A stretch of 64,000 nt of DNA, taken from the NCBI RefSeq assembly GCF_009831455.1, contig NZ_WOWO01000003.1, positions 372,001-436,000 on the forward strand. Direction: 5' to 3'. Positions within the stretch are counted from its first letter, which is position 1. Each line of letters starts with the position of its first letter. Source of the DNA: Salinirussus salinus (lineage in GTDB: Archaea; Halobacteriota; Halobacteria; Halobacteriales; Haloarculaceae). This document shows positions 16,076-24,370 of this stretch, piece by piece. Both the position numbers and the translations under genes were made by a program. The notes below the pieces were generated by a model. It was not told where the DNA came from and made no database searches. It was given only the letters and a program-made list of their open reading frames with translations.

Positions 16076-17362
16076 ATGCACACAGTCGTCGTCGGCGGCG
16101 GCCTCGCCGGCCTCGTCGCCGCCCGCCACCTCGCCGACCGGGGCGCCGAGGTCACCCTGCTCGAACGCCGCGAGACCGTCGGCGGCCGGGTCCACACCGA
16201 GCACGCCGACGGCTACACCCTCGACCGGGGCTTCCAGGTGCTCTTCACCGCCTATCCCGCGGTAGAGCGCGAACTCGACCTGGGCGCGCTCTCCCTGCGA
16301 CGGTTCCGGCCCGGCGCGGTCATCGCCCGTCCGGGCGAGCGCTCGACGCTGTCGGACCCGCTCCGGGACCCGCGGGCCGCGACCGCGACCCTGTTCAACC
16401 GGGACGTGACCACCGGCGACAAGCTCCGGCTGTTTCAACACCAGCGCCGGCTCAGGCGGACCGACCCAGAGGAGGCGCTTTCGGCCGACGATGGCTCCAT
16501 CGACGAGGCACTCGCCGACTGGGGCTTCTCCCGGAAGTTCCGGGACAACTTCGCCGCGCCGTTTTATGGGGGGATCACGCTCGACCGCTCGCTGTCGACC
16601 TCGAAGGCCGTCTTCGAGTACACCTTCAAGATGCTCTCGGAGGGCGCGACCGCGGTCCCGGCCGACGGGATGGGCGCGATCCCCGCCCAGCTCGCCGAGC
16701 ACGCCCGGGCCGCGGGCGCGACCATCGAGACCGGGCGGGAGGTGACAGCCGTCGACGCGGCCGGCGTCGACGACGCGGCGACCACCGGGAACAGCGGCGT
16801 CACGGTCGAGACCGCCGCGGAGACGCTCGACGCGGACGCCGCGGTTGTCGCGACCGACCCGCCGACGGCCCGGGAGCTGACCGGCGTGGCGGGGGTCCCG
16901 GCGGAGACGGTCGGCTGTGTCACCCTCCACCTCGCGCTTCCGGACACCCAGCGACTCGACACGGACCGGCGGATCCTGCTGAACGCCGCGGACGACCGTC
17001 CGAACCAGGTCGCGCCGATGTCCGAAGTGGCTCCCGAGTACGCCCCCGAGGGCCAGCAGCTGCTGAGCGCCACCTTCCTCGGCTCGCAGGCGGCCGACGA
17101 CACGACCCTCCTCGAGGAGGTCCGCGAGGCGCTGTCCTCGTGGTATCCGGAGAACCAGTTCGCGAACCTGGAGCGCGTGGCGGTCGACCGGGTCGACGTG
17201 GCCCAGTTCGCCCAGCCGCCGGGCTTCCGGGCGTCCCTGCCCGATGTCGATGACCCCGCGGGAGCGGTCTACCTGGCCGGTGACTACACCCGCTGGTCGT
17301 CGATCCAGGGCGCGATGGAGAGCGGGCGGCGGGCCGCGGCGGCCGTCCTCGACGGCCGGTAG
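16076..17362 (+). CDS. FAD-dependent oxidoreductase, phytoene-desaturase/amine-oxidase-like
   Basis: A 428-residue flavoprotein. The dinucleotide-binding start VVVGGGLAGLVAARHL (4-19) is followed by the acid at the end of strand 2 (LLERRETVGGRVHT), where the GGR motif is typical of amine-oxidase and phytoene-desaturase families. A C-terminal block, AVYLAGDYTRWSSIQGAMESGRRAA, contacts the flavin. The family includes carotenoid desaturases, protoporphyrinogen oxidases and amine oxidases; a carotenoid role is possible in a pigmented haloarchaeon but no carotenoid gene lies nearby. ATG 16076 places the Rossmann motif at its usual distance from the start. Confidence 0.88.
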   Translation: MHTVVVGGGLAGLVAARHLADRGAEVTLLERRETVGGRVHTEHADGYTLDRGFQVLFTAYPAVERELDLGALSLRRFRPGAVIARPGERSTLSDPLRDPRAATATLFNRDVTTGDKLRLFQHQRRLRRTDPEEALSADDGSIDEALADWGFSRKFRDNFAAPFYGGITLDRSLSTSKAVFEYTFKMLSEGATAVPADGMGAIPAQLAEHARAAGATIETGREVTAVDAAGVDDAATTGNSGVTVETAAETLDADAAVVATDPPTARELTGVAGVPAETVGCVTLHLALPDTQRLDTDRRILLNAADDRPNQVAPMSEVAPEYAPEGQQLLSATFLGSQAADDTTLLEEVREALSSWYPENQFANLERVAVDRVDVAQFAQPPGFRASLPDVDDPAGAVYLAGDYTRWSSIQGAMESGRRAAAAVLDGR

Positions 17363-17371
17363 CCGGGAGGA

Positions 17372-17530
17372 TTACGAGGGGTGGCCGCCCTGTCCGCCCT
17401 GCCCGTTTTCGTCTTCCCCGCCGTGGTCTTCCTCCCGGAGCGCCTCGGGGATGAAGTAGATCGAGGCGAGCAACAGCAGCAGGAGGACCAGCACCGTGAT
17501 GCCGACGAAGACGAGACCCATGTTCACCAT
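17372..17530 (-). CDS. Small membrane protein with acidic glycine-rich tail, 52 aa
   Basis: One hydrophobic helix (about residues 5-27) is followed by a charged tail rich in Glu, Asp, Gly and Gln (LREEDHGGEDENGQGGQGG). The gene lies between the flavoprotein and the phosphoesterase, on the minus strand. Codon 4 is also ATG (17521). No family recognised; the clear helix and halophile-type acidic tail make it a credible micro-protein. Confidence 0.5.
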   Translation of the reverse strand: MVNMGLVFVGITVLVLLLLLLASIYFIPEALREEDHGGEDENGQGGQGGHPS

Positions 17531-17588
17531 GTCTGTCCCTACTCCCGCTCTCCCTGAAAAGCGTGCCGGCTCCGACCCCCCGTTCGGC

Positions 17589-18293
17589 TCACAGCCGGTG
17601 ACGAAACTCCCCGAGCGGGGGAAAGGCGAGCGTCTCGCCGCCGGCCTCGTCGCGCACGACCGGCGCGAAGGCGTCGGCGTCGGTCACCAGCGGCGACATG
17701 AAATCGCCCGCGGACATGTCGTTGACCTCCACGCCCTGCAGGAGGCGGTTGAAGGCCGGCAGTATCACCACGTCCGCACCCCGGTAGACCCCCTCGGCAG
17801 CGAGATAGCAGGGCCGGCGCCGCCCCTCGATCGTCACCGTCGGATGGTCGTGGCCCACGATGTAGCGCCCGACGCCGTCTGGAACGTCGCCCTCGGGCTC
17901 GACGTGGCCGTGACAGACGAGGGTGTCGCCGACCCGGTAGCTGTCGGCCGTCGGTCCGTCCCAGACCGAATCGAGCATGGTGTCGTGGTTCCCCGGCGCG
18001 ACGGCCAGCCGCGTGCCGGCCTCGCGGGCGGCCGCGGCGAGTCCGTCGACGGTCTCCCGGACGGTGCGGGGGACGGTCCGGAACGAGTGCAGCAGGTCGC
18101 CGGCGACGACGGCCTCCCCGGGCTCGAACCGGGCGAGCAGCGCCTCGAAACGTTCGACCATGTCGGCCCCGTCGCCGACGGGAACCTCGACGCCGGAGTC
18201 GGCGCCGCGGCCGACGTGCAGGTCCGCGAGGACGAGGGTATCCTCGAGCAGGAGTGCCCGGTCGCGAAACCGGAGGTCGGCGACCGCGTCCAT
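17589..18293 (-). CDS. Calcineurin-like metallophosphoesterase (Mre11/SbcD-related)
   Basis: A 234-residue calcineurin-fold phosphoesterase of the archaeal Mre11/SbcD-related group. Metal-ligand motifs in order are DLHVGRG (Asp-x-His), GDLLHSF (Gly-Asp), GNHDTMLD (Gly-Asn-His-Asp), CHGHVEPEG and IVGHDHPTV (Gly-His-Asp-His). It is shorter than Mre11 and no Rad50 partner lies beside it, so it is likely a stand-alone phosphodiesterase or phosphatase. ATG 18293 is preferred over an in-frame GTG two codons upstream. It diverges from the 49-aa gene at 18417. Confidence 0.85.
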   Translation of the reverse strand: MDAVADLRFRDRALLLEDTLVLADLHVGRGADSGVEVPVGDGADMVERFEALLARFEPGEAVVAGDLLHSFRTVPRTVRETVDGLAAAAREAGTRLAVAPGNHDTMLDSVWDGPTADSYRVGDTLVCHGHVEPEGDVPDGVGRYIVGHDHPTVTIEGRRRPCYLAAEGVYRGADVVILPAFNRLLQGVEVNDMSAGDFMSPLVTDADAFAPVVRDEAGGETLAFPPLGEFRHRL

Positions 18294-18416
18294 ACCCACG
18301 CTCCGGGCGGGAGGGCGAAAGGCCTGACGACCACGGACGGCTCCGGCGAATCGACGCGGCCGTGGACGACGGCCGGAGTCGACGGGGCTTTCGGGCCGGC
18401 CCGTCTACGCCCGGAC

Positions 18417-18566
18417 ATGAGCACACCCACGGAGGCGGTCGCCGACTTCCTCGACCGGGCCGACAGCTGCTACGAGGAGTACGAGCAGGGGTACACCGAC
18501 GCCGACGCGACCCTCCGGAAACTGGGCGGCCATATCGAGGAGCTGCGGTCGGCGGTCGAAGAGTAG
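18417..18566 (+). CDS. Small acidic hypothetical protein, 49 aa
   Basis: A very acidic, largely helical small protein (MSTPTEAVADFLDRADSC, then a heptad-like LRKLGGHIEEL end). Its stop abuts the trkH stop without a gap (convergent). I considered the small exonuclease VII subunit and rejected it because the family motif is missing. The halophile-type composition favours a real gene; the function is unknown. Confidence 0.45.
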   Translation: MSTPTEAVADFLDRADSCYEEYEQGYTDADATLRKLGGHIEELRSAVEE

Positions 18567-20108
18567 TCAGGGCCGCCAGTACGACGGCGTGAGGACGACG
18601 ACGACCGAGATGATCTCCAGCCGGCCCAGCCACATGGCCAGCACCATCCAGCCCTTCGCCGGCGCCGAGAAGTCCAGGTAGCTGCCCATCGGGCCGACGA
18701 CGCCGAAGCCCGGGCCGACGTTGCCGACGGTGGCGATGGCGGCGCTCATCGCCTCCAGCGCCGACAGCTCCAGTTCGGGGTTCGTGACGCCGTCCAGAAA
18801 CAGGACGAACGTCGTCAGCACGAACAGCAACAGGAAGAGGAGGACGAACACGACCAGCCCCCGCAGCGTCGACTCGTCGAGCACCCTGCCGTTGACCCGG
18901 ACCGGCCGGACGGCCTCGGGATGGACGGTCGTGAACAGCTCCCGGCGGACGGCCTTGCCGACCAGCAACCACCGGATGACCTTGACCGACCCCGCAGCGG
19001 AGCCCGCCGACCCGCCCAGAAACATCGCAAAGAGGAGGAGGACCTTCGCGGCCTCGCTCCAGGTGTTGAAGTCCATGCTCGCGTAGCCGGTGGTGGTGAC
19101 GATGGCGGCGGTCTGGAAGGCGGCGTGGCGCGCGGCCCGCTCGATTTCGCCGGCGACCGGTGCGACCTCCTCGGCGACAGACGACAGCCCGATGTCGAGC
19201 CCGGCGTACAGCAGCGCCGTCACGACGGCGCCGAGCGCGACCATCGCCAGCAGGTACGACCGGAACTCCTCGTTCGCGAGCAGTCGCCGGGGCTGGCCCA
19301 CGACGGCGTACCAGAACAGCGCGAAGTTGGTCCCCGCGACGACCATGAAGGGGACGACCGCCCACTGGATGGCCGGCGAGAACGCTTCGACCGAGCGGGC
19401 CTCCGGGGAGAACCCGCCGGTCGGCAGCGTCGTCAGCGCGTGGGCGACGGCGTTGTAGACGCCCATCTCCGGGGCCATGCCGGCCAGGTGCAGCCCGTAG
19501 TAGACCAGTGCCGCGAGCACGGTAAAGCCCAGATAGATGAGCCAGAGGATGCGCGCCGTCTCGCGGATCTTCGGGGTGAGCTTGTCGATGCCGAAGCCGG
19601 GCGCTTCCTCGCGCATGACCGCCGCGCCGCCAACGGAGAGGTCGGGGAGGATGGCGACCATCAGCACCAGGATGCCCATCCCGCCGAGCCACTGGCTGAG
19701 CTGGCGCCACATGAGCATCGCGTGGGAGTGGGTGTCGAAGGAGATGTCACCGAGGACGGTCGCGCCGGTCGTGGTGAATCCGCTCATACTCTCGAAGAGG
19801 GCGTTCGCGGGCGCGGCGACGGTCCCGTTGCCCGCCACGAGATAGGGGATGGTACCCAGAAGCGGGACGGCCAGCCAGGTCAGCGCGACGAGCAGGAACC
19901 CCTCCCGGTGGCCCAGGTCGCGGTCGGGCGTGAGCCGCTCCAGACCCGTGCCGACGCCGACCGCAATCAGGATCGTGACCAGAAAGGGGAGGGGGTCCTC
20001 GCCGTAGACCAGCGCGACCAGCACCGGGACGGCGAGGGGAACGGAGAGGTAGCGGTAGACCGACCCGACGAGGCCGACGCTGACCCGCCAGTCGACGACC
20101 CGCGACAT
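18567..20108 (-). CDS. trkH: Potassium uptake protein TrkH
   Basis: A 513-residue TrkH/KtrB membrane protein, the K+-conducting subunit of Trk-type uptake. It has four M1-P-M2 repeats, each with a selectivity-filter glycine: SMSGFTTTGAT, TTLPTGGFS, VTTTGYAS and ATVGNVGPG. These systems are usually gated by cytosolic TrkA (RCK/TrkA-N) proteins; none is encoded next to it. K+ uptake is central to the salt-in strategy of haloarchaea. A TATA-like box at 20131-20138 sits about 27 nt upstream of the ATG, so the start at 20108 is well supported. Confidence 0.94.
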   Translation of the reverse strand: MSRVVDWRVSVGLVGSVYRYLSVPLAVPVLVALVYGEDPLPFLVTILIAVGVGTGLERLTPDRDLGHREGFLLVALTWLAVPLLGTIPYLVAGNGTVAAPANALFESMSGFTTTGATVLGDISFDTHSHAMLMWRQLSQWLGGMGILVLMVAILPDLSVGGAAVMREEAPGFGIDKLTPKIRETARILWLIYLGFTVLAALVYYGLHLAGMAPEMGVYNAVAHALTTLPTGGFSPEARSVEAFSPAIQWAVVPFMVVAGTNFALFWYAVVGQPRRLLANEEFRSYLLAMVALGAVVTALLYAGLDIGLSSVAEEVAPVAGEIERAARHAAFQTAAIVTTTGYASMDFNTWSEAAKVLLLFAMFLGGSAGSAAGSVKVIRWLLVGKAVRRELFTTVHPEAVRPVRVNGRVLDESTLRGLVVFVLLFLLLFVLTTFVLFLDGVTNPELELSALEAMSAAIATVGNVGPGFGVVGPMGSYLDFSAPAKGWMVLAMWLGRLEIISVVVVLTPSYWRP

Positions 20109-20130
20109 ACTCGAACAGCTTCCAGCAGCG

Positions 20131-20138
20131 GCTTAAGC
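20131..20138 (-). promoter_or_regulatory. TATA-like box for trkH
   Basis: GCTTAAGC on either strand, centred about 27 nt upstream of the trkH ATG; leaderless spacing. Confidence 0.45.
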
Positions 20139-20230
20139 GTGTCGTCACGGTTCTCGGGAGCCACACGCCGGTATCGTCGGGGCGCCCGCTAGCTTTGCTG
20201 TGTCCTTCCCGCAGGTGACAGTGTGACGAG

Positions 20231-20249
20231 TACAGCGCGCGTAGTCAGC
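20231..20249. repeat. Copy 2 of the 19-nt motif at 5899
   Basis: TACAGCGCGCGTAGTCAGC, 17 of 19 identical to 5899-5917. This copy lies about 100 bp upstream of the Na+/phosphate-symporter-like gene at the left edge of a lower-GC patch. It could be a regulatory site or a mobile-element remnant; the other copy is not near a promoter, which favours the second. Confidence 0.4.
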
Positions 20250-20350
20250 GCGGTCGGCAACCCGAAGGTAGATGTCCTGGCAAAATGAAAACCGTTTTGT
20301 ATGATATGTGATTCTCTACCGGCCGGTCGAACAGGGACGGATTTCCGCCC

Positions 20351-21442
20351 ATGAGCCCTCGATCGTCCCGTGTGTTCGACCGGCTCTCATCTGCCCGTCT
20401 TCCGCTCGGTGCAGTCGGAGTCATTCTGCTGTTCCTGTTCGCCGTCCACCTGTTGGGGACGGCGACGGAGGCCGCAGCACCGACCATCGAACGGGTGTTC
20501 TTTCAGGTCGTCGTTGGGGACGCCTCGGCGCTCGGGGTGAGCTGGCTGGGGGCGTACGTCCTCGCCAACGGGTCGGTGATCGCGGCGCTCGCTCTCTCGC
20601 TGTTCTCCGTCGATATCGTCTCTCCACCGCAGCTGTTCCTGATGGTCGCGGGGTCGCGGCTCGGCGCCGCGGCGGTCGTCGTCTTCATCGGCGCACTCGA
20701 TTACTTCCAGAAGAAGCGATACTCCCTGCGGAAAGCAGTCAGTATGGGTCTTCTCACCTTCCTGCTGACACTCTCGATATATCTCCCCGTCACGGTTCTC
20801 GGGTACGTCACGTCGCCCTATCTCCACGCGCCGTTTCGTGCTGCCAGCCGGGGTTGGACCATCGGATTCCAGCCACTGGCGGTATTCGATCCGTTCACGG
20901 TTGCCATCACGACCAGCATCGGGCCCGTACTCTCGGTTCTCGTGGCAGTCGGGATACTGTTCGGGAGCCTGAAGCTGTTCGACCGCCTCCTGACGAAGGT
21001 CGACACGGCGACCCTCCGTCAGCGATTCTTCAGCCAGTTCCAGCACGCGTGGGTGTCGTTTGCGATCGGCCTGGCGGTCACCACGGTCACGACCAGCGTC
21101 GCGTTCTCACTCGGCGTCATCGTTCCGCTGTACAACCGCGGCTACGTCGAACGGGACGAGCTCATTCCGTACGTCCTCGGTGCGAATCTCGGAACACTGT
21201 TCGATACGCTCGTCGTGGCAGTCGTCCTCGACTTGCCGTTTGGCGCCGCGGTCGTTCTCGAACTGCTGGCCATCGCGACGCTCGTGACGCTCGGGGCGCT
21301 CACCGTTCATGATACGTACAGTCGCTTCATCGCTACCGTTTACGACCGTCTCCTCGATGACCGAACGGCGTTTACCGCGTTTATCCTGATGCTCCTGCTG
21401 GTTCCACTCGCGCTTCTCCTCGTTCCGCTGGCTCTGCGATAG
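20351..21442 (+). CDS. Na+/phosphate-symporter-like membrane protein
   Basis: A 363-residue integral membrane protein with about eight to nine hydrophobic helices arranged as two related halves (AGSRLGAAAVVVFIGALDY near 97-115 and LGANLGTLFDTLVVAVV near 276-292). That pattern suggests the NptA-type Na+/phosphate cotransporter family, although the classical QSSSAT motifs are degenerate, so transport of phosphate is not certain. The gene has clearly lower GC (some stretches about 50%) than its neighbours. The region just upstream is A/T-rich (AAAATGAAAACCGTTTTG). It is followed, 93 bp later, by a uspA gene with similar composition. Confidence 0.65.
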   Translation: MSPRSSRVFDRLSSARLPLGAVGVILLFLFAVHLLGTATEAAAPTIERVFFQVVVGDASALGVSWLGAYVLANGSVIAALALSLFSVDIVSPPQLFLMVAGSRLGAAAVVVFIGALDYFQKKRYSLRKAVSMGLLTFLLTLSIYLPVTVLGYVTSPYLHAPFRAASRGWTIGFQPLAVFDPFTVAITTSIGPVLSVLVAVGILFGSLKLFDRLLTKVDTATLRQRFFSQFQHAWVSFAIGLAVTTVTTSVAFSLGVIVPLYNRGYVERDELIPYVLGANLGTLFDTLVVAVVLDLPFGAAVVLELLAIATLVTLGALTVHDTYSRFIATVYDRLLDDRTAFTAFILMLLLVPLALLLVPLALR

Positions 21443-21535
21443 ACCGCCGCTGTGGCGGGGTTACTTCGCAACCGTCTTCGCCCCCGGCGGCCGTCCGTGC
21501 GAGAGCCTAACACCCCCTCGGGTAGTAGGTGTCTC

Positions 21536-21958
21536 ATGGTCAACCACGTGCTCGTTCCGATGGACGATTCCCCGCTCGCCGAGCGCGCACTCGAGTTTGT
21601 ACTCGACGTTCACGCGGATGCTGAGCTCACCGTTCTCCGCGTCATCGACTACGTCGAGGAGAGTTACGGAGCCGAGATACTCGTCGGTCCCGAAACGATC
21701 CGGCAACGTGCAGCCGACAAGGCCGAGGAACTCTTCGACGAGGTCCGTGAGCGCGCCGCTGACCACGGGGAAGAAGTACGGACCGTCACGGAGTTCGGGA
21801 AACCGTCACGGGTCATCCCGGAGTACGCAGCGGAGCACGACGTCGACCTCATCGTGATGGGCTGTCACGGCAGGTCGCTTCTCTCCCGAGTTCTGCTCGG
21901 CGACGTCGCCCAGACCGTCGTCAGGGAGGCCCCAGTGCCAGTAACCGTCGTCAGGTGA
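21536..21958 (+). CDS. Universal stress protein, UspA family
   Basis: A 140-residue UspA-domain protein: VLVPMDDSPLAERALEF at the N-terminus with the ATP-site Asp, and the C-terminal nucleotide loop MGCHGRSLLSRVLLGDVAQ. The usual GxxG(9x)G(S/T) pattern has Asp in place of Ser/Thr after the last Gly, which may weaken phosphate binding. In haloarchaea UspA genes are often next to transporters, where they may modulate activity; here the partner would be the symporter-like gene at 20351. ATG 21536 gives the exact family N-terminus. Confidence 0.9.
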   Translation: MVNHVLVPMDDSPLAERALEFVLDVHADAELTVLRVIDYVEESYGAEILVGPETIRQRAADKAEELFDEVRERAADHGEEVRTVTEFGKPSRVIPEYAAEHDVDLIVMGCHGRSLLSRVLLGDVAQTVVREAPVPVTVVR

Positions 21959-22156
21959 CCCGTCGGTCGTCCCTGTGAACCCCACTGGTCTCCGAACGCC
22001 GGTTTCGCCGGCATGTGAGGGGAACCGGTCCAGTTCGGCTGGGGGCTTCGACAACTGACCCCGCGGTCAGAGACGGACTGGCGTCACACACGACAGGGGG
22101 ACCGGTGGCCGGAGGTGACGCCCGCCGGGCCCGAAACCGGGGCCGGGGGCACGGCG

Positions 22157-22582
22157 TCACTCGCCGCGAAGCAACCCCCGGATAGCACTGACCGCCTCCT
22201 TGAACGCGGAGACGTCCATCCTGTCGGCAGTAAAGAGCACACCGGCATCGTCTTCGAGGACCCTCACCACGAACCCGTTCTCGTGGAACCGGACGGTGAA
22301 GCTGTACGGTCCGATGTCCGACCCGGTCTCCCTGTGGGCGAGCGCCGTCCGAACCGGCCGCTCGGCGAACCCCACCTGTTCGAGGTCCACCAGCTGCGCC
22401 TTCGCCTCCCGGGCGACATCCCCGGACGCGTAGAGGTCCTGTCTGACGTACAGTACGTCGAACGCCGACGGGCTGAAATACACGACGCTCCGGAGGGTGT
22501 CCCCGAGACTGGTACGGGTGGCACTCACGAGACTGTCGGCCATGTCGGCGCCGACGGCTGTTTCGAATGATTCCGTGGTCAT
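22157..22582 (-). CDS. Haloarchaeal conserved protein of unknown function, 141 aa
   Basis: A small soluble alpha/beta protein. It has the sequence pattern of a common haloarchaeal family I recall as DUF7522 (unverified): an N-terminal helix (LVSATRTSLGDTLRSVVYFS), a segment DVLYVRQDLY, then SFTVRFHENGFVVRVLEDDAGVLFTAD split by short turns. The role of the family is unknown to me. A TATA-like sequence at 22601-22611 supports the start at 22582. Confidence 0.7.
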   Translation of the reverse strand: MTTESFETAVGADMADSLVSATRTSLGDTLRSVVYFSPSAFDVLYVRQDLYASGDVAREAKAQLVDLEQVGFAERPVRTALAHRETGSDIGPYSFTVRFHENGFVVRVLEDDAGVLFTADRMDVSAFKEAVSAIRGLLRGE

Positions 22583-22600
22583 ACGCGATACTATTGGTGA

Positions 22601-22611
22601 GGTATCATATC
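22601..22611 (-). promoter_or_regulatory. TATA-like box for the 22582 gene
   Basis: On the minus strand GATATGATACC, centred about 25 nt upstream of the ATG at 22582; leaderless spacing. Confidence 0.4.
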
Positions 22612-22723
22612 AAGCATTCCGGTGCCGACCCCCTCGACTGCCCGGTGCCGCGATTTTCCGTGAAAGAGGCCGTCTCCGGCCGGCTCGCTCGCCGGCAACC
22701 ACCTCACGCCCGGGTCGGCTGCG

Positions 22724-23233
22724 TTATCGTGTCGCCGGGCTGCCCGGCGAGAGGTGGACGTGAAAGAGCTTCCCGCACTCGGGTTCCCCGCAGACCGGGC
22801 AGGGCTCGCAGGGGTCGGGTTCGACGGCGTCCGTCGCTTCGGGTTCCCGGCCCGCCACGTCGACGTCCGCCGCCGTCACCAGCCGCGCCCCCGCGCGGTC
22901 GAGTTCGTACCCGTCCTCGACCTCCCGGACGAAGTGCTCGCAGACCCGCGAGAGGTGGTAGTTGAACCGCCCGGCGTCCGCCACGCCGACCGCCCGCCGC
23001 AGCTCGCTGAACGCCATCGGGTCCTCCGCTTCCGCGAGCGTCCGGAGGATGCGAACCCGGGTCTCCTCGGCCAGTACCGCCAGCGCGTCGCTGACCTCGC
23101 CGTCGGCGTCACCGGGCTCGCTGGCGTCGCCGCGGCCCTCGTCGTCGCTGGTTCCCTCGCCGCCGGCCCCGGCATCGGACCCGGCGTCGGACTCGAACCG
23201 GAGGTCGGTTCCGGACTCCTCGTTCCGTGACAC
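22724..23233 (-). CDS. Winged-helix transcriptional regulator (ArsR-like)
   Basis: A 169-residue protein with a long acidic, low-complexity N-terminal tail (1-45), a winged helix-turn-helix domain (about 47-115, VSDALAVLAEETRVRILRTL then FSELRRAVGVADAGRFNYHL) and a C-terminal metal-binding segment, CEPCPVCGEPECGKLFHVHL. The C-terminal Cys and His cluster suggests a zinc knuckle. Haloarchaea have many such regulators; longer relatives carry an extra domain between wing and knuckle, so this one looks compact. The target genes are unknown. It sits upstream of scpA in the same direction. Confidence 0.8.
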   Translation of the reverse strand: MSRNEESGTDLRFESDAGSDAGAGGEGTSDDEGRGDASEPGDADGEVSDALAVLAEETRVRILRTLAEAEDPMAFSELRRAVGVADAGRFNYHLSRVCEHFVREVEDGYELDRAGARLVTAADVDVAGREPEATDAVEPDPCEPCPVCGEPECGKLFHVHLSPGSPATR

Positions 23234-23329
23234 GCCCCTCCGTACGGCCGGACCCGAAAAGAGGGTTCCGAGACCTCCCAGCTACCGAAGCGGCCAGCGG
23301 ACGCACTGACGGAGCAGCGAGCGGCCGGC

Positions 23330-24370
23330 TCAGTCCGCGACGGCCTCGCCGGAGCCGCTGACGGCGCTGGGGTCCTGCACCCACAGGTCCCCGAACAGTT
23401 CGTCCTGCCGGAGGCGGACCCGGCCGCGATGGGAGAGAAAGAGCAACCCGAGAAACGTCTCCACGCGGGAGCCGCCGGCCTCCGAAACTTCCCGGTAGAG
23501 CACCTCCTTCCGGCCCGCCTCGTAGTGTTCCCGGACCGCCGCGTAGACGTCGTCGATCACCTCGTCGATGTCCTCGGTGTGCTGGGTGCCGGTCACGTCG
23601 GCGGCCGTGGGCTCGTCGTCCATCCGCACGTCGTCGGCCGCCCGGTAGTCCAGTTCCTGGGCGCCGCGCCGGAAGCCGCTGGGGGAGTCGCTGGTGTCGT
23701 ACTCCCGGGACTCTTTCCACCAGTTGTCGCGTTCGGCCTCTCGCAGGTCCCGGACCAGTTCGTCGAGCGTCCGGGGCATCCCGCGGGCCCGCTTGCGCTC
23801 CAGCCGGCGGTCGATCTCCGACTCCAGCGCGGCAAAGGGGTCCGGGCCCTCGCCCCCGACGGGCAACTCCCCGCCGCCCATCGCGGCCTCCTCCCAGGGC
23901 TCGGGCTCGGGCTCTTCCTCCTCGTCGTCGGCGAGCATCGCGTCACCTTTCATCCGCAGGAGCACGCTCGCATAAAAGAGCGCCCGACCCGAGGTGCGCA
24001 GGTCGGCCTCGTCCAGCCGGTCGAGGAACTTGTCGGTGACGGCGACGATGTCGATGTCCCAGGGGTCAATCTCCCCATCTTCGGCGAGCTGGACGAGCAC
24101 CTCGACCGGCTCGACCTCCTCGTCCTCCTCGGCCTCTGGCCCTCCGTTCTGCTGCCCGTCGCTCCCGGTCCCGTCTGCCAGGTCCGATACCGCTCCCACG
24201 TCGGCCCCAGCGTCGTGGCCGTTGGTTCGCTCGTCGACCGTTCCGTCCGAGCCACCGGGTGGCTCGCTGTCTTCCGGGTCGCTTCGCTCCCCGGTCGACC
24301 GTTCGGAATCGTCAGGCGGTTCCCGCTCCTCGTGACCCGCGATGTCCAGCGGGATGTCGTCCTCAGTCAT
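23330..24370 (-). CDS. scpA: Segregation and condensation protein A
   Basis: A 346-residue ScpA-type kleisin, which bridges the two SMC head domains in chromosome condensation. After an acidic disordered N-terminus (1-85) comes the SMC-neck-binding region VEVLVQLAEDGEIDPWDIDIV, a helical block with ALFYASVLLRMKGDAML, a long acidic linker, and a C-terminal winged helix (about 285-330, FLGLLFLSHRGRVRLRQDEL) that would bind the SMC cap. The start overlaps the smc stop by 8 nt, so they are translationally coupled. No ScpB gene is adjacent. Confidence 0.93.
   Translation of the reverse strand: MTEDDIPLDIAGHEEREPPDDSERSTGERSDPEDSEPPGGSDGTVDERTNGHDAGADVGAVSDLADGTGSDGQQNGGPEAEEDEEVEPVEVLVQLAEDGEIDPWDIDIVAVTDKFLDRLDEADLRTSGRALFYASVLLRMKGDAMLADDEEEEPEPEPWEEAAMGGGELPVGGEGPDPFAALESEIDRRLERKRARGMPRTLDELVRDLREAERDNWWKESREYDTSDSPSGFRRGAQELDYRAADDVRMDDEPTAADVTGTQHTEDIDEVIDDVYAAVREHYEAGRKEVLYREVSEAGGSRVETFLGLLFLSHRGRVRLRQDELFGDLWVQDPSAVSGSGEAVAD

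Noticed and set aside
18417-18566. Exonuclease VII small subunit (XseB)
   Set aside because: Similar length and helical character, but the conserved XseB pattern is missing and no xseA is near.
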